A program made the position numbers and the translations under genes. The notes under the pieces were generated by a model, which was not told where the DNA came from, made no database searches, and saw nothing but the letters and a program-made list of their open reading frames with translations. A DNA stretch of 64,000 bases, taken from NCBI RefSeq assembly GCF_030272615.1, contig NC_081411.1, positions 41,467,140 to 41,531,139 on the forward strand, in the 5' to 3' direction. Positions 11,810 to 24,532 of this stretch are shown piece by piece. Position 1 is the first letter of the stretch, and the number at the start of each line of letters is the position of its first letter. This DNA comes from Cryptomeria japonica. Its lineage: Eukaryota > Streptophyta > Pinopsida > Cupressales > Cupressaceae.

Positions 11810-13223
11810 ATTGAGTTTTCATTGCAGTCTTCAAATAGATCATTTTATGAAAAGGTTGAATTGTAATTTGTTTAATGGAATTTAATCATTTGATTCTCGA
11901 ATCACATAAATTTTTTAAGTGGAGATTTATATTTTAGTTTAAAAATAAATTTTAATAATAAAAGATATTTTTTATTTATATATTATGTTTGAAATTTTAT
12001 TTTGAAAGTTCTTTAATTAGTGAGAAGTTTTTGTAATCTATTAATTTATTCATTAAAATAATAGTATTTAGGAAATAAATTAATAAATGAATATTTAAAA
12101 TAATGTTTTTAATATGTTAAAAAGGTTTTTATTTATTAATAGGAATTGTAATTTTTAAGTGGTTAAAAAATATTTTAAAATTTATTATCTAGATTTTTTG
12201 TTTTAAATGTTAAGATATACATTTTTTAATGAAAATTGATAAAAATATTTATTTTATGTAAAAGGTCTTTTTGACCTCACCTTCATAGTATAATAAATAA
12301 AGTACTATATAAATAAAGATTCATAAAAGGGTTTAAGTGACATGGTCAAATTGCCCTCTATTAAACCAAGTTGTTGTATACTAAGAAAAGGAGATATGAA
12401 GCTTTGGAAATATAAACATGTGACTCCATATAACACTAGACAATTAAATCAATGGTAAGATTGTAAAAGAAAAGCATAGTGTTGATCCCCAATAGATTCT
12501 GAACGCTTGAAGCGAGGCAATTAAGAAGTTTTACAAAGGTGGGACTTGATGCTCTATAATTATTGAAATTCAATTTATTAAGTTTTGAAGTCCGACTAGT
12601 TATAATTCAGACATAGGTTTAAGTTTGAACACATAACTTGTTCTATAATTATCGAAATTCAATTTTTTTGTTAGAAAGAAGAAATCAATACCTAAGGCAT
12701 AGATATTTTTTCAGAATTTTTTGAATTAGTTTCCTATTTTTCTCAATGCGTTGAACAGAGAAGTTCATGCTTGATGAAAAACCAATATTTCATAAAATTA
12801 AAAAAACAAGAACATAATAAAATCATGATGTAATAAAATTATACTCATTGGAAAGCTTGCTTTGAGCACTACCATCTTATATTTTTGGGTTATCAAGATT
12901 CTTTCATTTGAGCCTTGAACCAGAGATTTGAAGGCCAAAATTTCTCAGAAATATGTAGAAAATTAACAATGTCGCTACTATTGTAACAATAATGGTGATT
13001 GGAGTTTCATCTCTGCTGACAAATAATCTTTGAAGCGACATGATGAAAATACCCACTAATTCGCTATGTTGTATTGAGCCTCAGGCCATCTCTTATTCAA
13101 GTACTCTCCAAGTGTCTGAATAGTCATGCTAATCAACTCACAAGTCGTTTGAATGTTGACTATTGAAGTTTCAAAGATAGGTCTTCTTTGTTTGTTAAAT
13201 ATGTAGAAGATCTTTATACTAGT
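11810..13223. other. AT-rich downstream region of the TNL gene, no gene seen
   Basis: The first about 100 bases after the stop are the probable 3' UTR; no single polyadenylation signal stands out. The rest is very AT-rich to about 12300 and then ordinary non-coding sequence, with a short repeated TATAATTAT.GAAATTCAATT at about 12555 and 12642. Confidence 0.55.
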
Positions 13224-13975
13224 TATGCCGAGAGGTATCTACAATGACATTAAAATTTCTATAAACAAAAATCCATTTATGAAACAATTTGACATGCAAA
13301 TGATGGGTAAATTCATGAAATATGTCATGTTTCAGTCTTTGTGGAGGTGTTATTTTACCTTGGCTACTTGTCTCCAACTAGATTCACAACTTTTTGCATG
13401 CAAAAGTTTAATGGATTTGTATTTCTATGTTTAGTATTCTATAAGAACATTTATTTTACAATGATTCTATTCTATTATAAGATATCTATCGACATATTTT
13501 ACATATATTTTTTAACTATAAGTATACTAGTATATCTATATTTAAAAAATATATGTAAAATATGTCGAGAGATATCTTATAATAGTAATGTAAGATAATC
13601 ATCTTAAAATAAACGTTCTTCTAAAATACTAAATACCAAGAATACAAATCCATTAAAGTCCTGCAAATATATGTAAAATATGCCGAGAGATATCTTATAG
13701 TAGTAATAGAAGAGAAACATATTAAAATAAATGTTCTTCTAAAATACTAAACACTAAGAATACAAATCCATTAAAGTCTTGCATGCAAAAAGTTGTGAAT
13801 CAAGCTAGAGACAAGTGGCGAGGATTCTATTTTATTTGGAGTAATAAAATAACACCTCCCCAAAAGCTGAAACATGACATATTTCATGCATTTACCTATC
13901 ATTTGCATGTCAAATTATTTCAAAAATGGATTTTTATTTATGGATATTTTGATGTCATTGTATCTATGCCGCTCA
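13224..13975. repeat. Large foldback (inverted-repeat) element
   Basis: The left arm (about 13224-13510) is the reverse complement of the right arm (about 13543-13975) around a short AT loop near 13515-13540. Landmarks that pair include TACAATGACATTAAAAT... with ...GATGTCATTGTATCTATGCC, and GCATGCAAAA at 13397 with its complement region at 13781. The right arm contains an extra tandem copy of about 120 bp (13546-13664 and 13665-13784). The two arms differ by many small changes. It could be a foldback or MITE-type element and would give a long hairpin RNA if transcribed. No transposase is present. Confidence 0.8.
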
Positions 13976-15516
13976 ACATAATTAATCTATATTTTTCTTG
14001 TCAAATTGTAATATTATCTATTGGTTTCTTAGTGCAATCTCTTATTCATAATTCATGGTATAAAATTGAAAGAAAAGTAAGCTTCCTTGACCAACTTATT
14101 GAATATTTCTAAGCAACATAGTATCTTAGTAGAATATGTTTCATACACCAATCTAAAACCATAAAATCGGTTTGTGAAGAGGATGTTGACATTGATTTAT
14201 CAAGTCACCTCAAATGAGTTTCTATTACTACTTTTTCATAATTTAACTCCATTGATTTTAACTTAGATGATTTTACCTCACTTACTAAATGTTTCTATGT
14301 GCATGGACTTTGACATTATAGATTATTTACCATCTCAGTTGTATGCAACCAATGATGTTGGAGAGGACAACTAAAATCACTCAAATGTTTTAATGTGCTC
14401 TAAAATACTCATTTGTTTACTTTTTGTAGATTAAAGTATATATTCCACACCTTCAATGTGGTGAGGGCATAAAAAATTCATATAATAGAGTTTAAGACTT
14501 TCATTTACTTCCAAAGCATAGATGATGATGATGATGATGATGGACCAATTATCTTTATGGAAAAGGGTTAGAAAAAATTGTAAATAAAAATAACTTGATG
14601 TATGGCACTATCTAGTCAAATTAGACTACAAAACCATACTATGAGAGAATTCAAGCATGTTGTGGATGGTCATGGGAATACATTCCATAGGGAGAGAGAG
14701 ATATTTCAAGTAATGAATATTAGGATTTTTCAAATGATTTTTTATGATTAAGTTATATTTTTTCTTCCATTTAATGCAAAGAACAACAAGAAACATGATT
14801 ATCATATTGATTTGGATAGAGTACTAACAAAGGATAAGGATAGGAGTTGAGCTATTTTGCATGCATGGCAAGAGGATGAGTCAAAATATATATTAGAGTG
14901 ATTTTCTCAATATCAGGATACCCATATCTTATCCAAACATGATCTATGGTGGTGAATCTAAATTAGTTGTAGGAAAATCTACTCTAGTTTTGATTCCTTC
15001 AAGTCAAAAATAAAAATATTTATATTTTTTAAATAATTTAATTAATAAATTCTCTCAATAGATGATAGAATTATGTTCTTCTCTAAAATATGATATTTTT
15101 CCTAAATCTAGAAGGGACGATGAGTCTAAATTAGTGGTAGAAAAATCTCCTCTAATGTTGATTCCTTCAAGTAAAAAAATAGAAAATAATTATACATTAA
15201 TATATTTTAATCAATAAATCATCTCAATAGGTACTAGAATTATGTTCTTCTCTAAAATATGGCACTCTCTAAATATAGAACGATTGGTGAAATGAAGAGT
15301 CTCTTTCTTCATAAATTGATCGTGTCATTTAATTTACTTTTCACTAAGGCTAATACTACTGTAGTGCAACATAAATTAATGTTAGCCACATGAGAATATA
15401 TTAAATTTATAAATAAAACTATATACTATCTTTTTTTTAGAATATAACTATTTGAAATTCTATAATGAATATTCATAACTCAATTAGCATGAGATATACA
15501 ACTTGGATCATCATAG
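13976..15516. other. AT-rich gap with a microsatellite and a tandem duplication
   Basis: No coding region was recognised. A (GAT)n microsatellite of about seven units lies at 14521-14542. The rest is AT-rich apart from the tandem duplication listed separately. Confidence 0.55.
14951..15280 (+). repeat. Diverged tandem duplication, unit about 165 bp
   Basis: Copy 1 (about 14951-15110) and copy 2 (about 15119-15280) share GAATCTAAATTAGT...GTAG, TTGATTCCTTCAAGT, TCTCAATAG and GAATTATGTTCTTCTCTAAA in the same order. They differ by many substitutions and short gaps, so the duplication is old. Confidence 0.75.
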
Positions 15517-15963
15517 TGTTGGATTTGTGTGAAAATTGTCATTGTTGTCATTAATGTCAAACCCGGTCATCCGGATTGGCTTGAATGTAGTATATTGAGC
15601 AAATGGGGCAGGTATAGCTTATGATGTTATAGAAAATAGGTATACATGTGATGTGGAGCTATGAGGATTGTATAACTCTCTAGAGTCATTTCCGAAGGTG
15701 ATTGAAAATATTATATCTTGATCTTGTTGAAGGTTTGTGGTCATGATTATGTCTCTTGTATTCTATGCTACGAGTTCTATACTATAGAATCAGTGGCATT
15801 CGTATTATGGACTCATTTTTAATGATGCTCGAGAATTGTGCTTACCGGTATAGGTATATATATATATATATATAGAAGGAGCGTGTAGAGAAGTGGAGTG
15901 AATGAGTGCATGAAGAAACAATAAGATAGATGGGAGTATAGTGTGTGAAGTGTGAGTTGTAGA
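15517..15963 (+). repeat. Possible truncated LTR
   Basis: The stretch starts with TGTTGGATTTGTGTG, a typical LTR-like start, and contains an AT run (about 15855-15873) that could include a TATA element, followed by GAAGGAGCGTG. It ends where the next LTR begins. No partner copy, primer site or target duplication was found, so the call rests on style only. Confidence 0.3.
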
Positions 15964-17069
15964 TGTAATACCCTAAAAATGGTCATCTAAACCATAGGCC
16001 CCTAATCTCGACAACGTCACCAAGGTCCTAACCAAAGGCAATTAAATCAATCTTGAGCACACAATTAATTCTTTAATCATCTAATATCACATGGCAAAAT
16101 CAATTCATCAATATTAATTAAATATTTGTTTAATTTATATTTCATTCCAAGTAAATCATTTAAAACAATTATCTTATTTATTTTAATTAAATATCCTAGC
16201 ATATTTAACTCAATAAATCAAATTGCCATAAATCTTCAAAAAAGGAAACAAATCAAGAAAGAGGAATTAATTCAATTAAATAAATCAATTGAGCACAAAT
16301 CTTCAAAAATGGAAAAAAAAAAAAAAAAAGGAATTAATTGACAAAAAAGAATTAAAATTTGAGAAAAGAAATCAATTGGAGATAATCTTGAAAAAACAAA
16401 TTAAAAATTGATAGATAATCTCAAAGAAAGCAATTAAAACAACTAAATATTAAAATTGAATGAAATAGAGAATAAATCAATTTTTTCCTGATTTTAATCT
16501 TAATTTTAGTTCAATTTCCTTTAAATCAGTTTTTTCTTGATTTAATCTTAATTTTAGTTCAATTTCCTTTAAAACTGAGAAAAGCATCCAATCACATCAA
16601 TTCACCTGGATTGTGCTTCCTCTTGGAAAATCTTGACCGCTCATCATCATTTGATCTCAACCGTTGGTTTCTTTCTGAATTTTCTATAAATTCAGGCTCA
16701 TCTCTCATTCAAAGAGAGGCTAGAGAATATATTGTTATTATACTGTTTTTGCTCTAGGATTCATTGACATATTGCATATTAATTAAATCATTTAGCTTAA
16801 TATTGCTTAAATCTTGTTAGATCAATATTGCATCCATCTAGCATTCATCATGTTCATATAGATAAAATCCTTCGTCTTGATGTTGTCTAGTCGCTGGTAT
16901 TGCTAAATAATCTGAGAGCAATCTCATACTCGCATCTTTTAGAAGGCAATGGGTCGATTTGTTATGGTTTATTATTCATTGATTATATCTGACTAACCAT
17001 GCATGTAATGACTTGATTGAAGTGTTGTGTATTGCAGATACAGATACAGGTTCACTTTTCACACACACA
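15964..17069 (+). repeat. 5' LTR of a Ty3/gypsy-type element
   Basis: The stretch starts TGTAATACCC and ends ACACACA, and is directly followed by a retroelement primer site. A poly-A run lies at about 16313-16329. A 47-bp tandem duplication lies at about 16478-16572 (each copy containing TTAATCTTAATTTTAGTTCA). No matching 3' LTR is seen in the window, so the element is incomplete. Confidence 0.6.
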
Positions 17070-17073
17070 TTTC

Positions 17074-17091
17074 TGGCGCCCACCGTGGGGC
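17074..17091 (+). other. Primer binding site of the gypsy-type element
   Basis: TGGCGCCCACCGTGGGGC lies four bases after the LTR end. It is complementary to a tRNA whose 3' end is GGGCGCCA. TGGCGCC-type sites are well known from Tat/Athila-group and related plant gypsy elements. Confidence 0.7.
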
Positions 17092-18869
17092 TCAAACCCA
17101 CAACTACAAGATTTCTAATGTTTCTTGAACAAATTTAATGTTTGGTTTTTATAACTAATAAACATGTGTGTTAAATTTGCAGATAAAAATCTTTATTTTT
17201 GTTTGTTCTTCTATGACAGTCAAAAAAGGGTCTCGATTTGGAGAGCATAACATTTTTTTTAACCATTGGATCTCAACCAATTTTTTATATGTTGTTGAAA
17301 AACAAGTTTTATACAGGTTCACCAAACGGATTTGCCTAAATATGTTGGGTTTGAAAGTTATGATTGACAGAGTGCAGGACTATCATTTTACCTATTCTTC
17401 TGTGACAATCAAAAATGGTCTCGGTTAGGAGGGAATAACTTTTTATTGAACCGTTGGATCTAACCCAAATGTTAATATGTTTTGTAAAACCAAGTTTTCC
17501 ACATTTCCACCGAAGCGATTTTCCAAATTATTTCTGGTTCAAAAGTTATAAATGACAGAGTGTAGTACTATCAAAAATTGTCATAACTAGGATAGTCATA
17601 AAATGGAAATTCTTGTTAGATTAGTATAATTTACAGTTTACATGATAGAATTTTCTTTTGATGATTTTTTTTTTTATGTTATTTTGGCAACTAATTTTGG
17701 GCTTTTAATGTTTGCAGGACGCTTGTCAAAGAATCTATCAATCAAACATACACTTGCCAAAGAATCAAGAAGAAAATGACTACTGACATATTGGTTTTGC
17801 AGGTTGCCTAAGGAGAATCGACTAAACATAGGTAGTCGGCCTCTTCAACAAAACTTATTTTATTATTCTCTTCAATCTCTTTTAATTGTAGCGCTAATCA
17901 TACTAATTCAATTTAGGATATCACTAATGTCTTTTACAAGTCAACCACCTCTTGCATAAATTGTGATAACAATTTGTTTGACACTAGCAAATTGAATTCT
18001 TTTTTGACATCAATGACGACACAATGATAAACTATCTTAGTGTAACATGACATCAATGACAATCTTGTCCATGCCTCTTTGATATCAATTACAATATTTC
18101 CAACAATACTTGACATATTGAACATAGTTATAAAATAGTTTTGTAAATACATGAAATTCTGAGTTGTGCATTTTGTGGTTTAAGTTGTTTGTCATATCAT
18201 GTGTATGAAATGTAGTAGGTTTTGAAATCAATTTGGTGCATCACCTTATTAGTCATGTTTCATTTCCATGTTTTCACCTCATCTTTTCTTAGTAATAGTA
18301 GTAAGTTAGATTAGGTTAGCTCCAAGCAAATAAACACTCTCTAGATGTTGGTCTCAGCTATTAAATCACATACTCTCTTAGACCATCCCATGTTTCAAGA
18401 GTTTGCCTAGTTGATAACTCAACAACGATGCAAACTTCTCTGACCACAAGATGATAAACCATTTCTTTTGAGAGTCATCCATTGAAGGGTTTCAATCAAC
18501 AAGAACCTATATATAATAAGTGAATGCCTATTATCCTTCACACTATAAAATTTAATCGCTTGAGCCATATCTAATGGGTAGACAATTCAAGGTTAAGATA
18601 GATGACAATCTAAAATAGTTTTCGAAACGCAAATTTTCTTTTGAAGAGCAACAAAAAATGGGTCAATAAGATATTGGGGTGTGTCTTTGAGATTGTATGC
18701 AAGAAAGAAGAGAATATTGTGGCAAATACACTATCTAGGAAGGATGAGAAGGATGAACCATTATTATATGATATTCCAATATTATAAGAGTAGGAGAAAA
18801 GATTGAGCTCTAATACCATATAGAGGTTGATTATACAACCATGGAGCTAAGAATTATCTACAAGCAAAA
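17092..18869 (+). mobile_element. Leader and pol scrap of a gypsy-type element
   Basis: After the primer site there is non-coding leader sequence with two tandem copies of about 188 bp (17205-17392 and 17394-17580), both carrying a GGTCTCG.TT.GGAG block and a TTGGATCT.AACC block. At about 18640-18800 a short piece reads like the end of gypsy RNase H (QQKWVNKILG, then NIVANTLSRKDE). Most of gag-pol is missing, so it is a heavily broken relic. The pol scrap may belong to the same insertion or a different one. Confidence 0.6.
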
Positions 18870-20727
18870 TGTAATGCCCCGCCAGGAACCCTAAAGGAAA
18901 ACAACACAACTAGGCAACTAAAGGGTGAATTTTTCTTTTTTTTAAAAGATTAAGTGCATTAATTATAACAATTGCATGTTTAATAACACAACGAAAGTCT
19001 AACACATGATTTCCTAAGGGTTACCAACGAAGATTAATTCATAGATTATATTAACACCATGGTTAATCCAATTGTCCATTTTAATTAGGAGAATTAAATG
19101 CTTAAGATTAAACCTACACATACATCTAAATTCCATAATGAAAGAATCAAAGTGTTCCAATGCATTTATTTATCCATAGATCATATATACAAAAGATCAA
19201 AGCAACTAAATTAACATACATTTCACTGACATAATATTACAATATCCATAAATACATGGCTTCCAAAAATACCATAGAATCCAAAAGTTACAATATCAAG
19301 GTTACATAAAAGTTTGATACAATGGCCACAAGGTCTCAACTAAACAATGATCACGAACAAGAGCTGGTACATGAACCATGAACCAAGAACACCAGTGAAG
19401 CCTTTCCTCGCCTGAAGATACAATCTAGAACATCCGATGGGAAGTGGCACTACCACCTGACCATGTGATCCCAAAATGGAACCACCCCACCATGCTAGAA
19501 GATAGTAGAAAACCCTCAAGCAAGCAAAATAAGACAAGTACAAAAGAACTACATGACTCCACAAACATCCATGTGACTCAACTCACAAACACTAGTGACT
19601 CTAAGGAGAGAGTGTCATCGCATAGCTTACGGTGGTTACTCTGGTAGGCCTCCATAGGTCCCGACCCCCATCCTGGGTTATCTTGGTAACCTCTCCTGAA
19701 TCTCTAGCTCCATCTAAGTCTCATGCGGACCCTACCAATCCTTTCGTGAAGACAAGATGGTAAGTTTGTCATTCCAGACCTTCTCACCACATCCTGAGCC
19801 TATACAAGCACTCAACCATGTGCGAGGCGCATTATCTTAATTAATATTTTAAACTACCCACCCCCTAATCAATTATTAGGTTATCACATCTTAACTAACT
19901 TTCGACAGGTTATCCTGCCATCCACTTCGGGCGCGGCCCCCGCTCAAAAGCCACTCTCTCTCAAAGGACACTAACAGGAAAAGTCTCTCTCTACGAGAAC
20001 TCTATGGCGAAATAGATAGCAATATCTAATCCTGACAAACCACAGGTGAAGGATACACAATCACTAACCCAGGATTGACCATTTGGAACAAAACACACAA
20101 TGGCTCACATCAACGGGGTTATACAACAACACCTGACCAAGGAGACATAACAACATATGACATAATGACAACTCAACCAAAATTGCAATGAAATTAAGCT
20201 TGACTGCAAACACCATTCACACAAGTTCCTAATACAGGCAATCTTTTCTTTAAACAGCCAAAAGTATAATTAACTTGCAATTAAAAATTTTCCAAAAAAT
20301 AAGAAAAACAACTATATTAATACAAAGAAATCAATGTTGTCATTTGTTCAATACGGTTAAATGAATTCACATATAAATTAATCTCCTAATGTATCTCCAA
20401 ACATAAATTTAGAATCTTAAATTATAAGCTTTTCTGGAAATAACCAATTTCTGATTTAATTATATACATATCATAAAATAATATAAGATATGAACAGATA
20501 TATATATATATATATATACAACATGAAATAAAGTACATTATTACATAATTTTTATCTGACATAATACCCAGAATTTAAAAAAAAAACTTAAATATGAATA
20601 TATAGATATTACATAACAAAACTTAATTAAAAACCCAAATTAAATAACCTGGCACAAAATCCGGAAATCCCAAAATTTCTGGGAACATAAATTTTACCAT
20701 GGAAGACTTTTAACATAAAATCCCTTG

Positions 20728-20830
20728 CTACCCATGGTAGCACGTACTACCGTACGATAGCATGTGCTACCTCCGGTAGCAGATGCTACCGCCGATAGCA
20801 TACTACCATCGGTAGTACTACTACCGACTT
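20728..20830. repeat. Cluster of short GGTAGCA/TGCTACC inverted repeats
   Basis: Within about 100 bases GGTAGCA, ATAGCAT, GCTACC and ACTACC recur in both orientations, for example CTACCCATGGTAGCACG and GGTAGCAGATGCTACC. Several pairs are perfect small palindromes. The cluster sits inside LTR-family copy A, close to where copy B carries a different short-repeat array (43300-43490). Confidence 0.75.
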
Positions 20831-20834
20831 GACC

Positions 20835-20867
<33 letters not shown>

Positions 20868-21700
20868 TATTTTTTTTTAATTTAAAATTTGCAATAGCAT
20901 AACAATACAATGGATTTCATTTTTCAATAAAAACCAATTTTCTAGAATTTAATTAATACAATTTTTTTCCAGAATAATTAAATAAAATAATTTCCCTATA
21001 ACTTCTAAAACCCAAATTAATTTAATTAAAATTAGATCTATTACTATAGCAACTAAATAATTACCCAGAGATTACACAAATATTAAAAAGTACTGCCATA
21101 GCCAATTATCGAAACAAAAATCAAACAAGAGGGAATATTATCTCTAGTAAATATCATATCTCCCAAATCTTGCAATTTCCATGCACCATAAAAATCTTGG
21201 CAAACTTTGCCATATCAACTTTTCCCAATCTTCTCAAAATTTTAATCTATAAACACCCAGGGAATAACTTCTTTCCATAAACTAGAACTAATTTCAGAAA
21301 TGGACTTTAGCCAAGAACAAGAATAATTAGACAGGATATTAGATTTGACAAATATTTTAACACACACATCATTCAGAAAGAGGGAAGAAATAGAAACATT
21401 TTCTTTAAAACAAGCAATCAAAAGAAGCCACCCAACCTAGTATAGCTTTCCTGGAAGAAATTTCTAGGAGAGAATCAATCCTTCAACAAGCCTCCAAACA
21501 ATTTTTCTTCACCAAAATCCCTGACTCTTTCCCCTGTCTTTTTCTCCCCAAAAATAAAAGACATATTCCCCTTTTAAACTAAAATTCTAGGTTGCATATA
21601 TTTTTCCCAAAACCCTAATATTTAATTTTAGTAATTAAAAACAATTTTATTTTTCTTTTTTAATTCCTAACAAAGGGATATGTTAACATGCAATAATTAA

Positions 21701-22758
21701 TCATAAAAAAAGAAAGATTAATGTGCAGGAGAAAACGGATGTGCTTTGTGAGGAAGAAGAAGGAAAAAATAAGGAAGAAATTTTTGAAAAGGAGATCAAT
21801 AAGGAGGAGGAGTATGGGGAAGGAGAGGAAGGGGGCAATTCTGAGAATTGTCAACATAATATTGTCAGCTCGGAAATTGAGAAAGAGGCTCTGAAGCCTA
21901 AGGAAGGTGAAAACCCTAATGAGGAGGAGACGAAACAAAGCAAGGATTCTACGGAAACCATACTAAATACCACCTGCAATTGCACCCTTGAATTCTTCAA
22001 CTTTCAAAAGTGGGTGGTGGAAAACATTACCAACATGCAGGGTAAACAGAGGGAGTTGGAAGTTAAGATCAACAAGTTGATCAACATGTCTGATTCTGGG
22101 AAGCAGCACGAGGAGATGGAGAATAGTGAAGCGGAGGAAGAAATGGAAATGGAAGACTGGCAGGAGAAAGACTTGATTAAAGGCGACCTAAAACACCTGG
22201 AGGACATCATCAAAATTTTGAAGGAACAGGTGGAGGAGGATAAGTCCAATGTCAATGCCCGAATGGCTAGAAACGAGAAAACCCTGAAAAACCTTATGGA
22301 TCATAGCCTCCAGGTTCTAAAAGTCTCCTCCCAGAACATGAATGCGCTGGTGAACCACCTGGAAAAGAAAAACTAGGAGAAGGACCTCGTGGTTATTGAA
22401 GATGCTCCTACATCTAGCCTAAAACACCAGACCTCTAGGCGCAAAACCAGGCAGACTACGGTGGAGAAGGAAATGAAGATGAAAGATAGCCAGATTGCTC
22501 AGGAAAATACTGATTTGAGGGAAGCGGCAAAAGCTATGATGCTTTTGGTACAGGATGCAGAAGAAACCATGAAGAATTTCTAATTGTTGTCTTTTGCTGG
22601 GCTTGAGGCCAATTTCTTGTTGGCCTTTTGTTGTCCTTTCCTTTGTTGCTGGTCTTTTTGCTGGTGTTTTGCTGCTATTGTATTTTGTTGCTATATTGAA
22701 TATCTTTCTTATGTATCTGGGTTTCGGGTCCCTTAAAACCTGTTTTTAATTAATCAAA
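21701..22758 (+). mobile_element. LINE-derived retroposed insert encoding an acidic coiled-coil ORF
   Basis: The insert is flanked by a perfect 16-bp direct repeat AACATGCAATAATTAA (21685-21700 and 22759-22774), the mark of target-primed retroposition. Its frame is open from the left edge to 22376 with no early ATG, giving at least 217 aa rich in Glu and Lys with heptad-like leucines. A second short open stretch follows (22389-22583). The 3' end has LINE-like UTR style (Gly/Cys/Phe-coding TTGCTGG.. runs, then TTAATTAATCAAAAA). No reverse transcriptase or endonuclease is present. It may be a 5'-truncated copy of a LINE that kept ORF1-like sequence and lost ORF2, or of a transcript using LINE machinery. 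Confidence 0.7.
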
Positions 22759-23676
22759 AACATGCAATAATTAAAAATCATTTTTCTTTCTTTTCTTTTC
22801 TCATGCAAATTCATTAATTTTCTAAATAAAGAAGTTAAAGCAATACTTTAATTCTAATTAATTCTTTTATTCATTTATTTATTCTTTTATTCATTCATTT
22901 ATTTAAAATTCTAGTAAACAATAAATGAAATTAATCTAATTTATTTTTCACTAAAATTTAAATAAAATATATTTCTAATATCATGCAGCGTGCAACTTAA
23001 TTTAATAATTTATTTTAATTAATTAAATTTATAATCTCAATGCATAAAATACATAATTCAAAAATACCAACTATGAGATAACTCCATAATTTTAATTAAT
23101 TAATTAAATACACTAAAACACACAAACTGAACAAACCTCAAGAAAATACTCATAAAAAGATCAAACGACAAAATATGAAGGTCGAACAAACTGATAGGAC
23201 GACCAACTGACAACACTCACAAGAGTGTAACTGGGTAAAATAGGGTCAACTATTACCTCCTCCACTTCCATTAGACAATATAAGGCATGCTCAGACCTGT
23301 GAAGCTAGGTGGAGACGATACCCCGTACCTACTCGGTACTTGTACCTACAATATCTTGCATCACCGAACCACACATTCATATATACAATATAGAAAACAC
23401 GGCATACACACCGATGAAGGAGAATCACGACGTTCCTTGTCTCACCGGAGTGAGTGAAGGAAAATTGTCCCCTTGCATCCAATACACTCGTAGACACACA
23501 ACATATAATTTCACATTGCATAGATAAAGTAAAGTGTCAGTATATAGCAATAATCCATAAAATGCCATAAATCACAAGTACTGAAATATTGCAAATAAAT
23601 TATGCATCTCATATCTAGATAAAACATGAAATAATATCATATAAGTCTGAATAACACATCATGGTAATGTATCCAC

Positions 23677-24078
23677 TGAAAGTAAACAATAATAAAATAT
23701 GAGTCTAATAAGTTCAAACGAGTAGGGGTACTACACAAAACACCTATCACACAAAAGAGATCAAGCAAAGATAATATGCTAAATAACAACTTGAGAATTA
23801 TGTATTGATTGCACACACAATATTGGAGATACAATGAATGAAGGATTGCTTTTATATAAAGCAAGAGATTCCCTAATCCTAAAATTAGGAGAGCTAAAGA
23901 AAATAAAAGAGGAGTTAAATAAAGTTAAACTACAACTAGACTAAAGTACCACTAAATGAACTTAAGCTAGAAAAGCATAATCATAGATAAAAGCGCCTAA
24001 GTTTAGGTTAAGAGAAAAAATAATTAAAGGACCTAGAATTAATGAGTAATTAGATAAAGTGTCCTATTTACTCCAACA
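23677..24078 (-). repeat. LTR on the minus strand (probably a 3' LTR)
   Basis: On the minus strand it starts TGTTGGAGTAAATAGGAC at 24078 and ends TTTACTTTCA at 23677 (TG..CA). A TATA box TTTATATAAAAGC lies at about 23850 on that strand. It is preceded by a polypurine tract, so it should be a 3' LTR whose internal region lies to the right; that region (24102-24481) shows no coding sequence and is cut by the next insertion. Confidence 0.65.
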
Positions 24079-24101
24079 CCCCCTCCCCCTTGCCCCCCAC
24101 T
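24079..24101 (-). other. Polypurine tract of the minus-strand LTR element
   Basis: On the minus strand this is GTGGGGGGCAAGGGGGAGGG plus GGG, ending exactly at the LTR start. Such tracts prime plus-strand DNA synthesis in LTR retrotransposons. Confidence 0.75.
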
Positions 24102-24481
24102 AAGATTAACCTAGGGATAAGCTAAAGAGCTAATGATGAGTGCAAAATGCATGCATAAATGAGTCCTGGCAACTAGGCCTAATCAGGTACTCATGTACAA
24201 ACCAATGCAAGACATTACAACTCAAACCAATGAAACTCTCACAAATGGATAAATGGAGAAAAAACTAGTGGGAAAAAACCCCTCTCCAAAATAGAGAAAA
24301 AGAAATGAAAAAGAAAGTGCATGTGACAATCATGAAGGAATCGAGATGTCCCCCCAAAGCTTGCTTTTGTCACAATAGTACAATGATCAACTGACTAATT
24401 AAGACAATATTTATCCCCTTAGGAAGAAAAAAATCCACTAGAGATATGAAAAGTCACTCCCATAAATAGGAAGATGTAGGA

Positions 24482-24532
24482 GGGTAAGTGCACAAAGATG
24501 GTGGTCAAAAAGGGGGTATAAGTGGACACTTT
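24482..24532 (+). repeat. Left terminal inverted repeat of the giant transposon
   Basis: GGGTAAGTGCACAAAGATGG followed by TGGTCA, then AAAAGGGGGTAT and AAGTGGACAC. It pairs with the right end with one mismatch in the outer 26 bases and one gap of about 10 bases before the AAGTGGACAC block. Confidence 0.85.

Larger units (their letters stand above)
18870..23676 (+). repeat. Long LTR-family repeat, copy A (plus orientation)
   Basis: The repeat starts with TGTAATGCCCCGCCAGGAAC. A second, inverted copy ends at 45471 with TGTAATGCCTGCCA on the minus strand. Both copies also share a distal block: CATGCTCAGACCTGTGAAGC then TAGGTGGAG at 23288 and its reverse complement near 40655-40685. The body is non-coding and contains AT microsatellites at 20498-20519 and 20834-20862, and a retroposed insert. 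The right edge is not defined; it is set at the next recognised element. Confidence 0.5.
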
